NCBI GenBank assembly: GCA_938004015.1
Contig: CALKWU010000076.1
Span: 1-9,145, forward strand
Direction of reading: 5' to 3'
Origin: an uncultured Oceanobacillus sp.
GTDB taxonomy: Bacteria; Bacillota; Bacilli; Bacillales; Amphibacillaceae
Length of the DNA stretch: 9,145 bases
Made by a program: the position numbers and the translations under genes. The notes beneath the pieces are model-generated. The model was not told the origin of the DNA, did not search any database, and saw only the letters and a list, made by a program, of their open reading frames with translations. Below are positions 1 through 6,309 of the stretch, in pieces; the stretch's first letter is position 1, and each line of letters opens with the position of its first letter.

Positions 1-324
1 CCCCTCATTGGCTGCAATCATGAAAAACAAATGGGTCGGCTTTCCGTCTAAAGCTTCGTACTCAATCCCATCCATGCTTCTGCCAAAGACGATCGCCGGT
101 TCTTTCACCGCATTCGATTTCGCATGCGGAATAGCCACACCATCGCCGATCCCTGTCGATCCTTGGCTTTCCCTTGCCAAAATGTCATTTTTGAAAGCTT
201 CTTGATCGGTGATTCTTCCTGCTTCGTGAAGTTTCGCAACGAGTTCTTCAATCACTTCGGTTTTTTCGGTTGCTTTGAGTTCCAACAAGATCGTATCGTT
301 TGTCAGCATCTCAGTGATTTTCAT
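1..324 (-). CDS. fruA: Fructose-specific PTS enzyme II, N-terminal EIIA part (truncated by window edge)
   Basis: FruA is the membrane permease of the phosphotransferase system that imports fructose and phosphorylates it to fructose-1-phosphate. Only the first 108 codons are in the window and the frame is open to the left edge. The visible part, beginning MKITEMLTNDTILLELKA, is an EIIA domain of the fructose/mannitol type. It contains GIGDGVAIPHAKS (residues 58-70), whose His67 is the expected phosphorylation site, and the later run GKPTHLFFMIAA typical of this fold. The start at 324 is preceded by AAGGAGG with a 9-base spacer. An ATG five bases upstream is followed at once by a stop. The gene begins 14 bases after fruK ends, so it is the third gene of the fru operon. 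The EIIB and EIIC domains of a usual FruA would lie outside the window; that is inferred. Confidence 0.95.
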   Translation of the reverse strand, partial: MKITEMLTNDTILLELKATEKTEVIEELVAKLHEAGRITDQEAFKNDILARESQGSTGIGDGVAIPHAKSNAVKEPAIVFGRSMDGIEYEALDGKPTHLFFMIAANEG

Positions 325-338
325 ATCATGTTTCCTCC

Positions 339-1259
339 TTACTGTTCTTCGGAATGGATTTCGACAGATGACAATAATTTTTCCACATCAGCTTTTTGAC
401 ATAGATCATCGGAAAAGGCGGTGGCACTTCCGGCAGCGACACTGTAACGGAAGGCTTGTTCCACATCGCCGGATTGTCGATATGCGGCTATGAAACCCGC
501 CACCATCGAATCGCCAGAACCGACTGTGCTTTTCGCTTCACCACTCGGGGCTTTTGCGATCAGCGTTTTTTGATCGTTGATGAAAGCCGCTCCATCACCG
601 CCCATGGAGATGATGATGTTTTTTGCCCCTAGCTGATTCAATGTCCGACCGCCTGCGAGAATCCCATCGATTGTCGTTAAATTTTCCCCAAGAATGTCAC
701 CCAACTCATGTTGATTCGGTTTGATCAACAACGGTTCATATTGCAACAACTCTTTCAGTTCCGGATTGGAAATGTCGATGATCAAACCGACTCCATTTTC
801 ATGGCAAATTCGGGCGATTTCTTTGTAATAATCAAATTCGATGGACTGCGGTAAACTACCGGATAAAACAAGAACATCATCTTTCGTCAACATGCGGATC
901 TTTTTCAACAATAATTCCCGGGATTCTTCAGTAATTTCCGCACCGACACCATTAATTTCCGTTTCTTCATTTTTCGCCTTCAATTTGATGTTGATTCTCG
1001 TCGGCCCTTCATGAAAAATGAAATCGTGGACGACCTTTTCTTCATTCAAGCAATCGACAATGAATTTTCCGGTGAAACCACCTAAAAAGCCTAATGCAAT
1101 ATTCGGTGTGTCTAAATTTTTCAATACACGGGACACGTTAATCCCTTTTCCCCCCGGATAAAAAGATGACATATCCGCCCGGTTCAGTTCCCCGAGTTCG
1201 AATGATTCAGCCTCTACCCGATAATCGATGGAGGGATTCAATGTGCAAGTGTAAATCAT
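339..1259 (-). CDS. fruK: 1-phosphofructokinase
   Basis: FruK is a cytoplasmic PfkB/ribokinase-family kinase that converts fructose-1-phosphate plus ATP to fructose-1,6-bisphosphate, feeding PTS-imported fructose into glycolysis. The 306-residue protein has the usual family length. It starts MIYTCTLNPSIDY, carries the first PfkB signature at GGKGINVSR (36-44), the KPNQHEL segment (180-186), and the second signature GSGDSMVAGF (247-256) with the predicted catalytic base Asp250. The ATG overlaps the end of fruR by four bases (ATGA), which suggests translational coupling, and fruA follows 14 bases downstream. The combination of DeoR-type regulator, this kinase and a fructose EIIA distinguishes it from tagatose-6-phosphate kinase (LacC), a close relative. 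Confidence 0.96.
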   Translation of the reverse strand: MIYTCTLNPSIDYRVEAESFELGELNRADMSSFYPGGKGINVSRVLKNLDTPNIALGFLGGFTGKFIVDCLNEEKVVHDFIFHEGPTRINIKLKAKNEETEINGVGAEITEESRELLLKKIRMLTKDDVLVLSGSLPQSIEFDYYKEIARICHENGVGLIIDISNPELKELLQYEPLLIKPNQHELGDILGENLTTIDGILAGGRTLNQLGAKNIIISMGGDGAAFINDQKTLIAKAPSGEAKSTVGSGDSMVAGFIAAYRQSGDVEQAFRYSVAAGSATAFSDDLCQKADVEKLLSSVEIHSEEQ

Positions 1260-2008
1260 CCGCTCACCACCTTTATCGTCGTTTTTGTTTGGAATTTTTC
1301 CAACACTTTTTGATCCGTTAAAGTCGTAATGATTTCCGCTTCTTCCAATGGGGCAATTTCCGAAAACGTCACTTCATGGAATTTGGAATCATCCGCCAAT
1401 ACATAAACCGATTGCGCCAATTTCAAAGCTGCGGATTTAACTGCCGCTTCTTCCGGATTCGGTGTCGTAAATCCGTATTCATAATGGATGCCATTGACGC
1501 CAAGAAAAGTTTTATCAAATCGGAATTTGCTTAACGCTTGGATTGCAGTTTGTCCGATCACCGCCTTTGTAACCCCTCTGACAAACCCGCCGATGATGTA
1601 TGTTGCGATTCCCTTATTCAACAAAGGTTCCAGATGGGTGATTCCGGTCGTGACGACGGTGATGTCCTTCGCAGACAAATGGTCGATCATTTGGTAAGTC
1701 GTCGTTCCCGCATCGAGGAAAATACAATCGCCTTCTTCAACTAAACTGGCGGCATAAGCTCCAATTTTCCGCTTTTCCGGCAAGTTCCGCAATGATTTTT
1801 CCGTCATACTCAACTCTTCCCGTTTTCGCTTTAATAAAGCGGCCCCGCCGTGCACACGTTTCAGCTTGTTCCTTTTTTCCAAAAAACTTAAATCACGTCG
1901 CACGGTCGATTCGGATGCATCCAATTTTTCCACGAGTTCTTGAATCCTTACGGTGCCTTTCGTATGCAAAAGTTCCATAATCAATTGATGTCTTTCTTCT
2001 GTCAGCAA
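1256..2008 (-). CDS. fruR: DeoR-family transcriptional regulator of the fructose operon
   Basis: FruR is a cytoplasmic DNA-binding regulator of the fru operon, probably responsive to a fructose phosphate. I set the start at the TTG at 2008, giving 250 residues beginning MLTEERHQLIMELL, the usual N-terminus of this family. GGAGG at 2017-2021 lies 8 bases upstream, whereas a GTG five codons earlier (2023) overlaps that ribosome binding site. The DeoR winged helix spans about residues 5-57, with recognition segment ASESTVRRDL (31-40) and RVHGGA (51-56). The effector domain shows DAGTTT (99-104) and ADDSKF (205-210), typical of DeoR sugar-phosphate sensors. It overlaps fruK by four bases and is first in the operon, so it likely regulates itself through the repeats at 2069-2120. 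Related DeoR regulators of other sugar phosphates are possible in principle, but fruK and fruA settle the pathway. Confidence 0.93.
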   Translation of the reverse strand: MLTEERHQLIMELLHTKGTVRIQELVEKLDASESTVRRDLSFLEKRNKLKRVHGGAALLKRKREELSMTEKSLRNLPEKRKIGAYAASLVEEGDCIFLDAGTTTYQMIDHLSAKDITVVTTGITHLEPLLNKGIATYIIGGFVRGVTKAVIGQTAIQALSKFRFDKTFLGVNGIHYEYGFTTPNPEEAAVKSAALKLAQSVYVLADDSKFHEVTFSEIAPLEEAEIITTLTDQKVLEKFQTKTTIKVVSG

Positions 2009-2044
2009 AGAGATGGCCTCCACTTCATTTGGTTTCTTATGTCT

Positions 2045-2073
2045 ATTATAATAAGAACGCTTTCAAAAATCAA
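2045..2073 (-). promoter_or_regulatory. fruRKA promoter (sigma-A type)
   Basis: Reading leftward, TTGATT (2068-2073) and TATAAT (2045-2050) are separated by exactly 17 bases, and the fruR start lies about 40 bases downstream. The -10 is a perfect consensus and the -35 matches at TTGA. The -35 lies inside the first FruR-type direct repeat and the spacer holds the cre site, so both regulators would act directly on polymerase binding. This is read from sequence only. Confidence 0.75.
2052..2065 (-). promoter_or_regulatory. cre site (CcpA catabolite repression)
   Basis: The minus-strand sequence TGAAAGCGTTCTTA fits the cre consensus TGWAANCGNTNWCA at 13 of 14 positions; only the C near the end is T. 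It fills the -35/-10 spacer of the fru promoter, a position from which bound CcpA-HPr(Ser-P) would block transcription. Glucose repression of fructose uptake fits known Bacillus physiology. Binding is inferred. Confidence 0.65.
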
Positions 2074-2120
2074 TCAAAATCAGTCAAAAACAATCATTAT
2101 CAATCAAAATTGGTCAAAAA
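2069..2120 (-). promoter_or_regulatory. Two 22-base direct repeats, probable FruR operators
   Basis: Two copies of a 22-base unit (2069-2090 and 2099-2120) differ at only two positions and begin 30 bases apart, about three helical turns. Each unit on the minus strand contains TTTTGATTGAT preceded by TTTTTGAC; a further TGATTG lies between them at about 2091-2099. The promoter-proximal unit covers the -35 element. DeoR-family regulators often bind tandem half-sites of this kind, and the adjacent gene is fruR. Assignment to FruR, and whether it represses or activates, is inferred from position alone. Confidence 0.6.
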
Positions 2121-2121
2121 T

Positions 2122-2167
2122 AAAAAAACAGGCCGGAACAGTTTGCATTTTTACTGTTCCAGCCTGT
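2122..2167 (-). terminator. Intrinsic terminator of the opuC operon
   Basis: Arms at 2128-2142 and 2153-2167 form a 15-pair stem around a 10-base loop; in the leftward RNA the single non-Watson-Crick position is a G-U pair. The leftward strand continues into seven T residues (2122-2128) and then ATTTTT. No T-tract follows on the plus strand, so this terminates leftward transcription from opuCD, 137 bases after its stop codon, and insulates the fru promoter just beyond. Confidence 0.88.
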
Positions 2168-2168
2168 C

Positions 2169-2196
2169 ATTCAAAATGGTAGAATGAATTTTGAAT
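2169..2196. repeat. AT-rich inverted repeat downstream of opuCD
   Basis: ATTCAAAAT (2169-2177) and ATTTTGAAT (2188-2196) are perfect 9-base inverted arms around a 10-base loop, directly abutting the strong terminator. There is no T-run, so it is not a terminator by itself. Role unknown. Confidence 0.5.
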
Positions 2197-2207
2197 TGAT
2201 CGGAATC

Positions 2208-2252
2208 CCGTGATGGAGATGTTGTTCGCAACTCTTCCTGTTCCAATCACGG
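2208..2252. repeat. Inverted repeat in the opuCD 3' untranslated stretch
   Basis: CCGTGAT (2208-2214) and ATCACGG (2246-2252) are perfect arms. Pairing can extend on both sides with single-base bulges (GGA with TCC inside, AT with AT outside), and the small hairpin GTTG-TTCG-CAAC (2221-2232) sits in the loop. It would be transcribed as the 3' part of the opuC mRNA. No reading frame explains it. It could stabilise the mRNA end or be a 3'-derived RNA, but nothing in the sequence proves a role. Confidence 0.4.
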
Positions 2253-2303
2253 ATAGATTTTCGTGGTCGCACCGTTGTTTTAAATCCCTTCCTTGTTTAT
2301 CGT

Positions 2304-2954
2304 TCACGATGAGGATTTGATCGGATGGACTTTTCGTTCGATCCACCCCATCACCATGTCAGCAATAATCGCCATCAAAGCGGTCGGAATCGCGCCTGCC
2401 AAAATGATAGCCGTACCATCCGTCGCATTCGTACCGGTGATGATGATCGCTCCTAATCCACCGGCTCCGATAAACGCTCCGACTGCAGCGATTCCGATGC
2501 CGATCACTATCGCATTACGGAGACCCGCCATAATGACGCTGATGGCAAGAGGAAGTTCAACCATCCGCAACACTTGAAATCGAGTCATTCCGCAAGCGAT
2601 TCCAGCTTCAATCACATTTTTATCGACGCTTTTCATGCCGACATACGTGTTTTGTGTGATTGGAAGAATCGAGTACAGTGCCAATGTAAATACAGCCGTA
2701 TTCACACCGAGGCCTAAAAACAACATGATGATCGCCATAGCACCTAAAGCGGGGATCGTCTGGATCATACTGCCGATTGATAAGACCCAGCCGCTCAGTT
2801 TACCGTAGCGTGCAATCAAGATACCAAGAGGAATCGCAATGATGGAAGCAAATAAAACTCCATATGCCGCCATCAGAAAGTGCCGATAAAATTCAACCCA
2901 GATATAGCCGGCATTCGTCCCGACATAAGAGATGAGTTCCTGTATTGTTTCCAT
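2304..2954 (-). CDS. opuCD: Osmoprotectant ABC transporter permease OpuCD
   Basis: This is an integral membrane permease subunit of the OpuC importer, which would pair with OpuCB to form the channel for glycine betaine, carnitine, choline and related compatible solutes. The 216-residue protein is almost entirely hydrophobic segments (roughly 25-48, 60-82, 86-100, 140-172, 182-203). It has the permease coupling (EAA) loop at residues 116-139 (EAGIACGMTRFQVLRMVELP), which contacts the ATPase. The ATG is one base after the opuCC stop, and its ribosome binding site GGAGGGAGAG lies in the last opuCC codons, indicating translational coupling. It is the last gene of the operon. The homologous OpuBD cannot be excluded from this gene alone; see opuCC. 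Confidence 0.92.
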   Translation of the reverse strand: METIQELISYVGTNAGYIWVEFYRHFLMAAYGVLFASIIAIPLGILIARYGKLSGWVLSIGSMIQTIPALGAMAIIMLFLGLGVNTAVFTLALYSILPITQNTYVGMKSVDKNVIEAGIACGMTRFQVLRMVELPLAISVIMAGLRNAIVIGIGIAAVGAFIGAGGLGAIIITGTNATDGTAIILAGAIPTALMAIIADMVMGWIERKVHPIKSSS

Positions 2955-2955
2955 C

Positions 2956-3870
2956 TTACTCTCCCTCCTTTACATCTTCAAAATAATTGTTTTCTTTCAA
3001 GAAATTTTCCGCCACCGTTTTCGGATTGACGTGCAACACATCCGCTTCATAGTTCAATTCCTGCATTTTTTCGGTATCAATTTGGTTGTATAAACGTTCC
3101 ATAATGTCCACAATTTCCGGAAATCTTTCCAACGTCCCATTGGATACGACCGGGGATGCGTCATACGGTGGGAAGAAACGACGGTCATCTTCCAGTACTT
3201 TCAAATCGAATTCCTTGATCCTGCCGTCGGTAGAATAAGCGAGCACCGCATCCATATGGCCGGAAGCAACCGCTTCATAGACGAGACCGAGGCTCATCGG
3301 ATAGACTTCACCGAAGGAAAAATACGTTTCTTGGAAACCGTCGTAACCGTCACCTTTCCGGTTGATCCAAGCATTGTCGACTCCGAAGCGTAAATCATCC
3401 GCAAACGGTTCCAAGTCGGACACCGTTTCAATATGATGCTCTTCCGCAAATTCACGGGTAATCGTCACGGCATACGTATTTTCAAAACCGTATGTCGGAC
3501 CCCACGTTTGGTCGAACTGTTCATCAAATTCCCGCTCAACGATTGCCAAAGCTTCGTCCGGGTCTGTAATAGGATCCATTCCTAAAGCACCGGATAAATC
3601 CGTACCCGTATATCTTGCAGCCGTAATGTCCAAATCGCCTTGGAGCATTCCTTGATGCTGCACAATGGAAGAACCAAGATGAGTTACGAGTTCGACGTCT
3701 GCGTCCGTTTCCCGTTCAATCATGATTTCCAACATATGTGCCAATATGAGAGCTTCTGTTTGTGTGAGGGCACCGATTTTGACGGTATTTGCTTGCAAAC
3801 CGGTCAAGCCGGGCAAAGAACAACCACTCAGCAACAGAAGCAACATGAGTAAAGCGATACTTCGTTTCAA
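2956..3870 (-). CDS. opuCC: Osmoprotectant-binding lipoprotein OpuCC
   Basis: This is the extracytoplasmic solute receptor of the OpuC importer, anchored to the membrane by lipid. I start at the TTG at 3870 (304 residues): GGAGG at 3879-3883 sits 8 bases upstream, and the N-terminus MKRSIALLMLLLLLSGC is then a clean lipoprotein signal with lipidated Cys17. An upstream in-frame TTG (3885) would overlap the ribosome binding site. The aromatic-cage tyrosines that, as I recall, bind the trimethylammonium group in Bacillus OpuCC/OpuBC are all present: Tyr87 (in RYTGTD), Tyr133 (NTYAV), Tyr212 (LAYSTDGR) and Tyr236 (PPYD). Thr90 stands where choline-specific OpuBC has Asp, favouring broad OpuC specificity. 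It begins 17 bases after opuCB. Specificity is inferred from these residues, from memory of the family. Confidence 0.92.
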   Translation of the reverse strand: MKRSIALLMLLLLLSGCSLPGLTGLQANTVKIGALTQTEALILAHMLEIMIERETDADVELVTHLGSSIVQHQGMLQGDLDITAARYTGTDLSGALGMDPITDPDEALAIVEREFDEQFDQTWGPTYGFENTYAVTITREFAEEHHIETVSDLEPFADDLRFGVDNAWINRKGDGYDGFQETYFSFGEVYPMSLGLVYEAVASGHMDAVLAYSTDGRIKEFDLKVLEDDRRFFPPYDASPVVSNGTLERFPEIVDIMERLYNQIDTEKMQELNYEADVLHVNPKTVAENFLKENNYFEDVKEGE

Positions 3871-3887
3871 CGTACACACCTCCAAGG

Positions 3888-4538
3888 TTAGGTTGCTTTT
3901 TTATATGATTCCCGCAGACCTTTAGGTGTCCATGCATATTCCAACAAGGCAAGCAGACGATCTGCAAGGATGGCGAGAATCGTCGCCGGTATCGTTCCAG
4001 CCAAAATCAAGTCCGGACGATACAGATTCAATCCATCAAAAATAAAATCACCAAGCCCACCACCGCCGACAAACGCGGCTAATGTCGCCCAACCGATGAG
4101 ATATACGGTGGAAAGCCGGATGCCTGCCATGATCACCGGCAAAGCGAGGGGCAATTCTATTTTGACGATTGATTGCCACGTCGTCATGCCCATTCCTTTT
4201 CCAGCCTCGATGACCGCACGATCGGCATCACGGATACCGACATAGGTGTTCCGTAAAATCGGTAGTAATGAATAAAAGAACAACGCTACGATGGCAGGAA
4301 ATTTCCCGACACCGAAAATCGGAATGAAAAAGGCGAGAATCGCAAGGCTGGGGATCGTTTGCAATACGCCGACCAAAGTGATGAAGCGATCGGAAAATTT
4401 CGGGGCAGCCCGGGATAACAACACTCCTAATGGCACTGCCACAATGACACCAAGTAAAATCGCTGTCACAGAAATGAAAATATGTTCCCAAGTTTTAAAA
4501 AGCAACTCATTCCCATGATTTGCGAAAAATTCCATCAT
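3888..4538 (-). CDS. opuCB: Osmoprotectant ABC transporter permease OpuCB
   Basis: This is the first of two permease subunits of the OpuC compatible-solute importer in the cytoplasmic membrane. Its 216 residues match the family length closely. The coupling loop lies at residues 111-134 (EAGKGMGMTTWQSIVKIELP), preceded by LLPILRNTYVGIRDAD and followed by FVGGGGLGDFIF, all hallmarks of OpuB/OpuC permeases. Hydrophobic segments fall at about 19-42, 53-76, 80-96, 130-160 and 177-199. The start is ATG at 4538 with AGGAGGTGG nine bases upstream, overlapping the opuCA stop region; 13 bases separate the genes. It resembles opuCD but is clearly a separate paralogue, as usual in this operon. Confidence 0.93.
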   Translation of the reverse strand: MMEFFANHGNELLFKTWEHIFISVTAILLGVIVAVPLGVLLSRAAPKFSDRFITLVGVLQTIPSLAILAFFIPIFGVGKFPAIVALFFYSLLPILRNTYVGIRDADRAVIEAGKGMGMTTWQSIVKIELPLALPVIMAGIRLSTVYLIGWATLAAFVGGGGLGDFIFDGLNLYRPDLILAGTIPATILAILADRLLALLEYAWTPKGLRESYKKAT

Positions 4539-4551
4539 TCACATCCACCTC

Positions 4552-5715
4552 CTATTGTTCCTGGCTTCCCGAATCTGACTCTTCGAATTCCATACCGTCT
4601 CCCCAAATCGTGTCATATAAAAGATTGGCGAGCGCCGCCCTCGTAACGATTCCGGTCAGACGTCCATCACAGTCGATGACAGGCACGTATTTGAAGCCAC
4701 GGCGGAGGATTTTATGGACCGTATCCCGCAACAGACTGTCTTCTGTGACGGCAAACACTTCTTTTTCCATTGCTTCTTCCACCGTTTCCGCTGTTTTATG
4801 GCTTACATTCACCATCTCAATATCGATATATCCTTGTAAAACATTGTCGGTATCGACGACAAGCAGAGAATCGACTTTTTTATCCCGCATGACCATAAGT
4901 GCAGTTTTCAACGAGTCTTGCGGGGAGATTGTCACTGGAGTGCCACCGGTGATTTGTCCGACGGTGACGACGTCCGGTCTTCCTTGAATGAGACGTTCTT
5001 TTCCGAGGAATTCTTCGACAAACTCATTCGCCGGATTCCGTAAAATTTCTTCCGGTGTACCGACTTGGACAACTTCACCTTCCCGCATAATGACGATGCG
5101 ATCCGCCAGTTTCAGCGCTTCGTCCATGTCATGGGTGACAAATACGATGGTGATTCCTAAATCCCGTTGAAGTTTTTTGATTTCATCTTGAAGAGAGTCC
5201 CTCGTGATCGGATCGAGAGCTCCAAATGGTTCGTCCATGAGAATCAATGGAGGATTCGCGGCAAGCGCCCGTAAGACCCCGATACGCTGCTGTTGCCCAC
5301 CGCTCAATTCGTGAGGATATTTTTCAAGGTATTCTTCCGGAAGACCGACCATTTTGATCAATTCTTTCGCACGTGCATCTTTTTTCTCTTGGGACCATTT
5401 GAGAAGCGTCCCTACAAGTACGATATTCTCTTTGATCGTCATATGGGGCATCAGCCCGATTTGCTGGATGACATACCCGATGGAACGGCGCAATTGAACC
5501 GGATCCTGTTTGGTAATATCTTTTCCATTCAGCAAAATCTCACCTTCTGTAATATCGATCAAGCGGTTGATCATTTTCATTGTCGTTGTTTTCCCACAAC
5601 CACTCGGACCGATGAAACAAACGAACTCTCCTTTCTCGATTTTCAAATTCAAGTTGTTGACTGCAGGTCTTCCTGCATTCCCATAGCGTTTTGTGACATT
5701 TTTAAATTCTAACAA
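4552..5715 (-). CDS. opuCA: Osmoprotectant ABC transporter ATPase OpuCA (with CBS pair)
   Basis: This is the cytoplasmic ATPase that powers the OpuC importer. In 387 residues it shows Walker A GPSGCGKT (36-43), Q-loop around Gln84-85, signature LSGGQ (137-141), Walker B LILMDEP (157-163) and H-loop His195. Two CBS domains follow (about 255-310 and 315-370, the second with FKYVPVIDCDGRLTGIVTR). Such CBS pairs in OpuA/OpuC ATPases have been linked to sensing ionic strength or nucleotides. The last 15 or so residues are acidic (EFEESDSGSQEQ), similar to the charged tails of this class. The start is TTG at 5715: AGGAGG (5725-5730) lies 9 bases upstream and no ATG or GTG is better placed. It is the first gene of the four-gene operon. 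Confidence 0.94.
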   Translation of the reverse strand: MLEFKNVTKRYGNAGRPAVNNLNLKIEKGEFVCFIGPSGCGKTTTMKMINRLIDITEGEILLNGKDITKQDPVQLRRSIGYVIQQIGLMPHMTIKENIVLVGTLLKWSQEKKDARAKELIKMVGLPEEYLEKYPHELSGGQQQRIGVLRALAANPPLILMDEPFGALDPITRDSLQDEIKKLQRDLGITIVFVTHDMDEALKLADRIVIMREGEVVQVGTPEEILRNPANEFVEEFLGKERLIQGRPDVVTVGQITGGTPVTISPQDSLKTALMVMRDKKVDSLLVVDTDNVLQGYIDIEMVNVSHKTAETVEEAMEKEVFAVTEDSLLRDTVHKILRRGFKYVPVIDCDGRLTGIVTRAALANLLYDTIWGDGMEFEESDSGSQEQ

Positions 5716-5753
5716 AACAAAGAACCTCCTATATTAAAAAGGGTGATAGTTTT

Positions 5754-5762
5754 AGTATAACA
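5754..5762 (-). promoter_or_regulatory. opuC operon promoter, extended -10
   Basis: The leftward sequence TGTTATACT is an extended -10 element (TGn plus TATACT), about 40 bases before the opuCA start. At 17-base spacing the -35 region reads AAAAAG (5777-5782), a poor match, so this would be a weak basal promoter reliant on the TG extension. That fits a gene set induced by osmotic stress. I see no convincing sigma-B element or named operator nearby. Confidence 0.5.
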
Positions 5763-5794
5763 AGAAAACCGATTCACTTTTTATGAAAATTATG

Positions 5795-6117
5795 TTAACC
5801 CGCCTTTATGAACCGGCTTCCTCGGTTGTTTAATAAAGTTTCTTTTCCCTCTTTTCTTCGTATTTCTCTTGACAATGACAACATTCTGCCATTTTTAAAC
5901 AAATTGGCATTTAGGATGATATCTTTATAACTACCTTTCGGACACCCCGGATGAACCGCCATCCGTATTTTCCGACAAAAAACTCTTCCCATTGTTCGAC
6001 AGGAAGAGGTTTTATTTTCACTTTCTTATCAGGATGCAAGCAGGTTCCCATTTTCGACATCAAAAATGAACTGGGACAAAAAGGGACTGTCCCAGTTTGA
6101 CCCAATTTACATAACAT
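5795..6117 (-). other. Gene-poor stretch with degenerate-looking short reading frame
   Basis: No gene is recognisable between opuCA and repeat copy A. One minus-strand frame is open from 6117 to the TAA at 5911 (68 codons), its first part being translated repeat. After that stop the same frame is open again from an ATG at 5910 to 5830 (26 codons, MPICLKMAECCHCQEKYEEK and so on). The middle part (KPLPVEQWEEFFVGKYGWRF) looks protein-like, but I do not recognise it and see no ribosome binding site for any start. A second overlapping frame (5992-5795) is equally unsupported. This may be the eroded end of a former gene that the repeat inserted beside, or non-coding DNA. Confidence 0.3.
6072..6108 (+). 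repeat. Dispersed REP-like repeat, copy A
   Basis: This copy has nested inverted structure: outer arms TGGGACAAA (6072-6080) and TTTGACCCA (6096-6104) differ from perfect by one base, around the odd palindrome GGGACTGTCCC (6083-6093). An alternative perfect 10-base stem pairs AACTGGGACA (6069-6078) with TGTCCCAGTT (6088-6097). It matches copy B at 31 of 37 aligned positions and lies in the non-coding stretch between the opuC operon and the MFS gene. Confidence 0.8.
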
Positions 6118-6135
6118 TTGTATGACTCTATACCT

Positions 6136-6164
6136 ATGATAACGCTATTTTTCCTATTTATCAA
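6136..6164 (-). promoter_or_regulatory. Candidate leftward promoter with no clear gene
   Basis: TTGATA (6159-6164) and TATCAT (6136-6141) are spaced by exactly 17 bases on the minus strand. Each matches the sigma-A consensus at five of six positions. Transcription would start near 6128, run through repeat copy A and the degenerate frame, and reach the opuC promoter region about 370 bases on. It could be a distal opuC promoter, a small-RNA promoter, the promoter of a lost gene, or chance. Confidence 0.4.
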
Positions 6165-6309
6165 GAAATGTTGTACAAATTGAAGGGCGAACACGCCGAA
6201 ATCTCTCGACTTGTACGGCCAGCAGAAGCTGTGAACGTGGACTTCAAATGCCTTAAAGTCTTCCGTTCATGCTCCGATTATTGTCAAAGCTTTTCGGCTG
6301 CAAGTTGCG
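6165..6309. other. Region downstream of the MFS gene without a recognised gene
   Basis: This holds two inverted repeats: GGCG-AACA-CGCC (6186-6197), and a longer imperfect one with GAACG and GACTT arms (6233-6237, 6240-6244) pairing with AAGTC and CGTTC (6256-6260, 6264-6268). Neither is followed by a T-run on the minus strand, so neither is a standard terminator for the MFS gene. A plus-strand frame from 6168 runs into the MFS gene in antisense and has no ribosome binding site; I do not call it. Confidence 0.35.

Noticed and set aside
4520..4987. 155-codon plus-strand open frame opposite opuCA
   Set aside because: It lies entirely antisense to the CBS region of opuCA, is rich in Ser/Arg/Thr as expected from antisense codons and has no ribosome binding site.
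2304..5715. Operon being OpuB (choline-specific) instead of OpuC
   Set aside because: Gene order and lengths are shared by both, but the Thr in the RYTGTD pocket motif of the binding protein fits OpuCC as I remember it. This was not tested by alignment.
5911..6117. 68-residue hypothetical protein containing LGQTGTVPFCPSSF
   Set aside because: The first part is repeat copy A translated on the minus strand. The same GQxGTVPxCP-like run appears in the spurious antisense frames over copies B and C, so this motif marks the repeat and not a protein domain.
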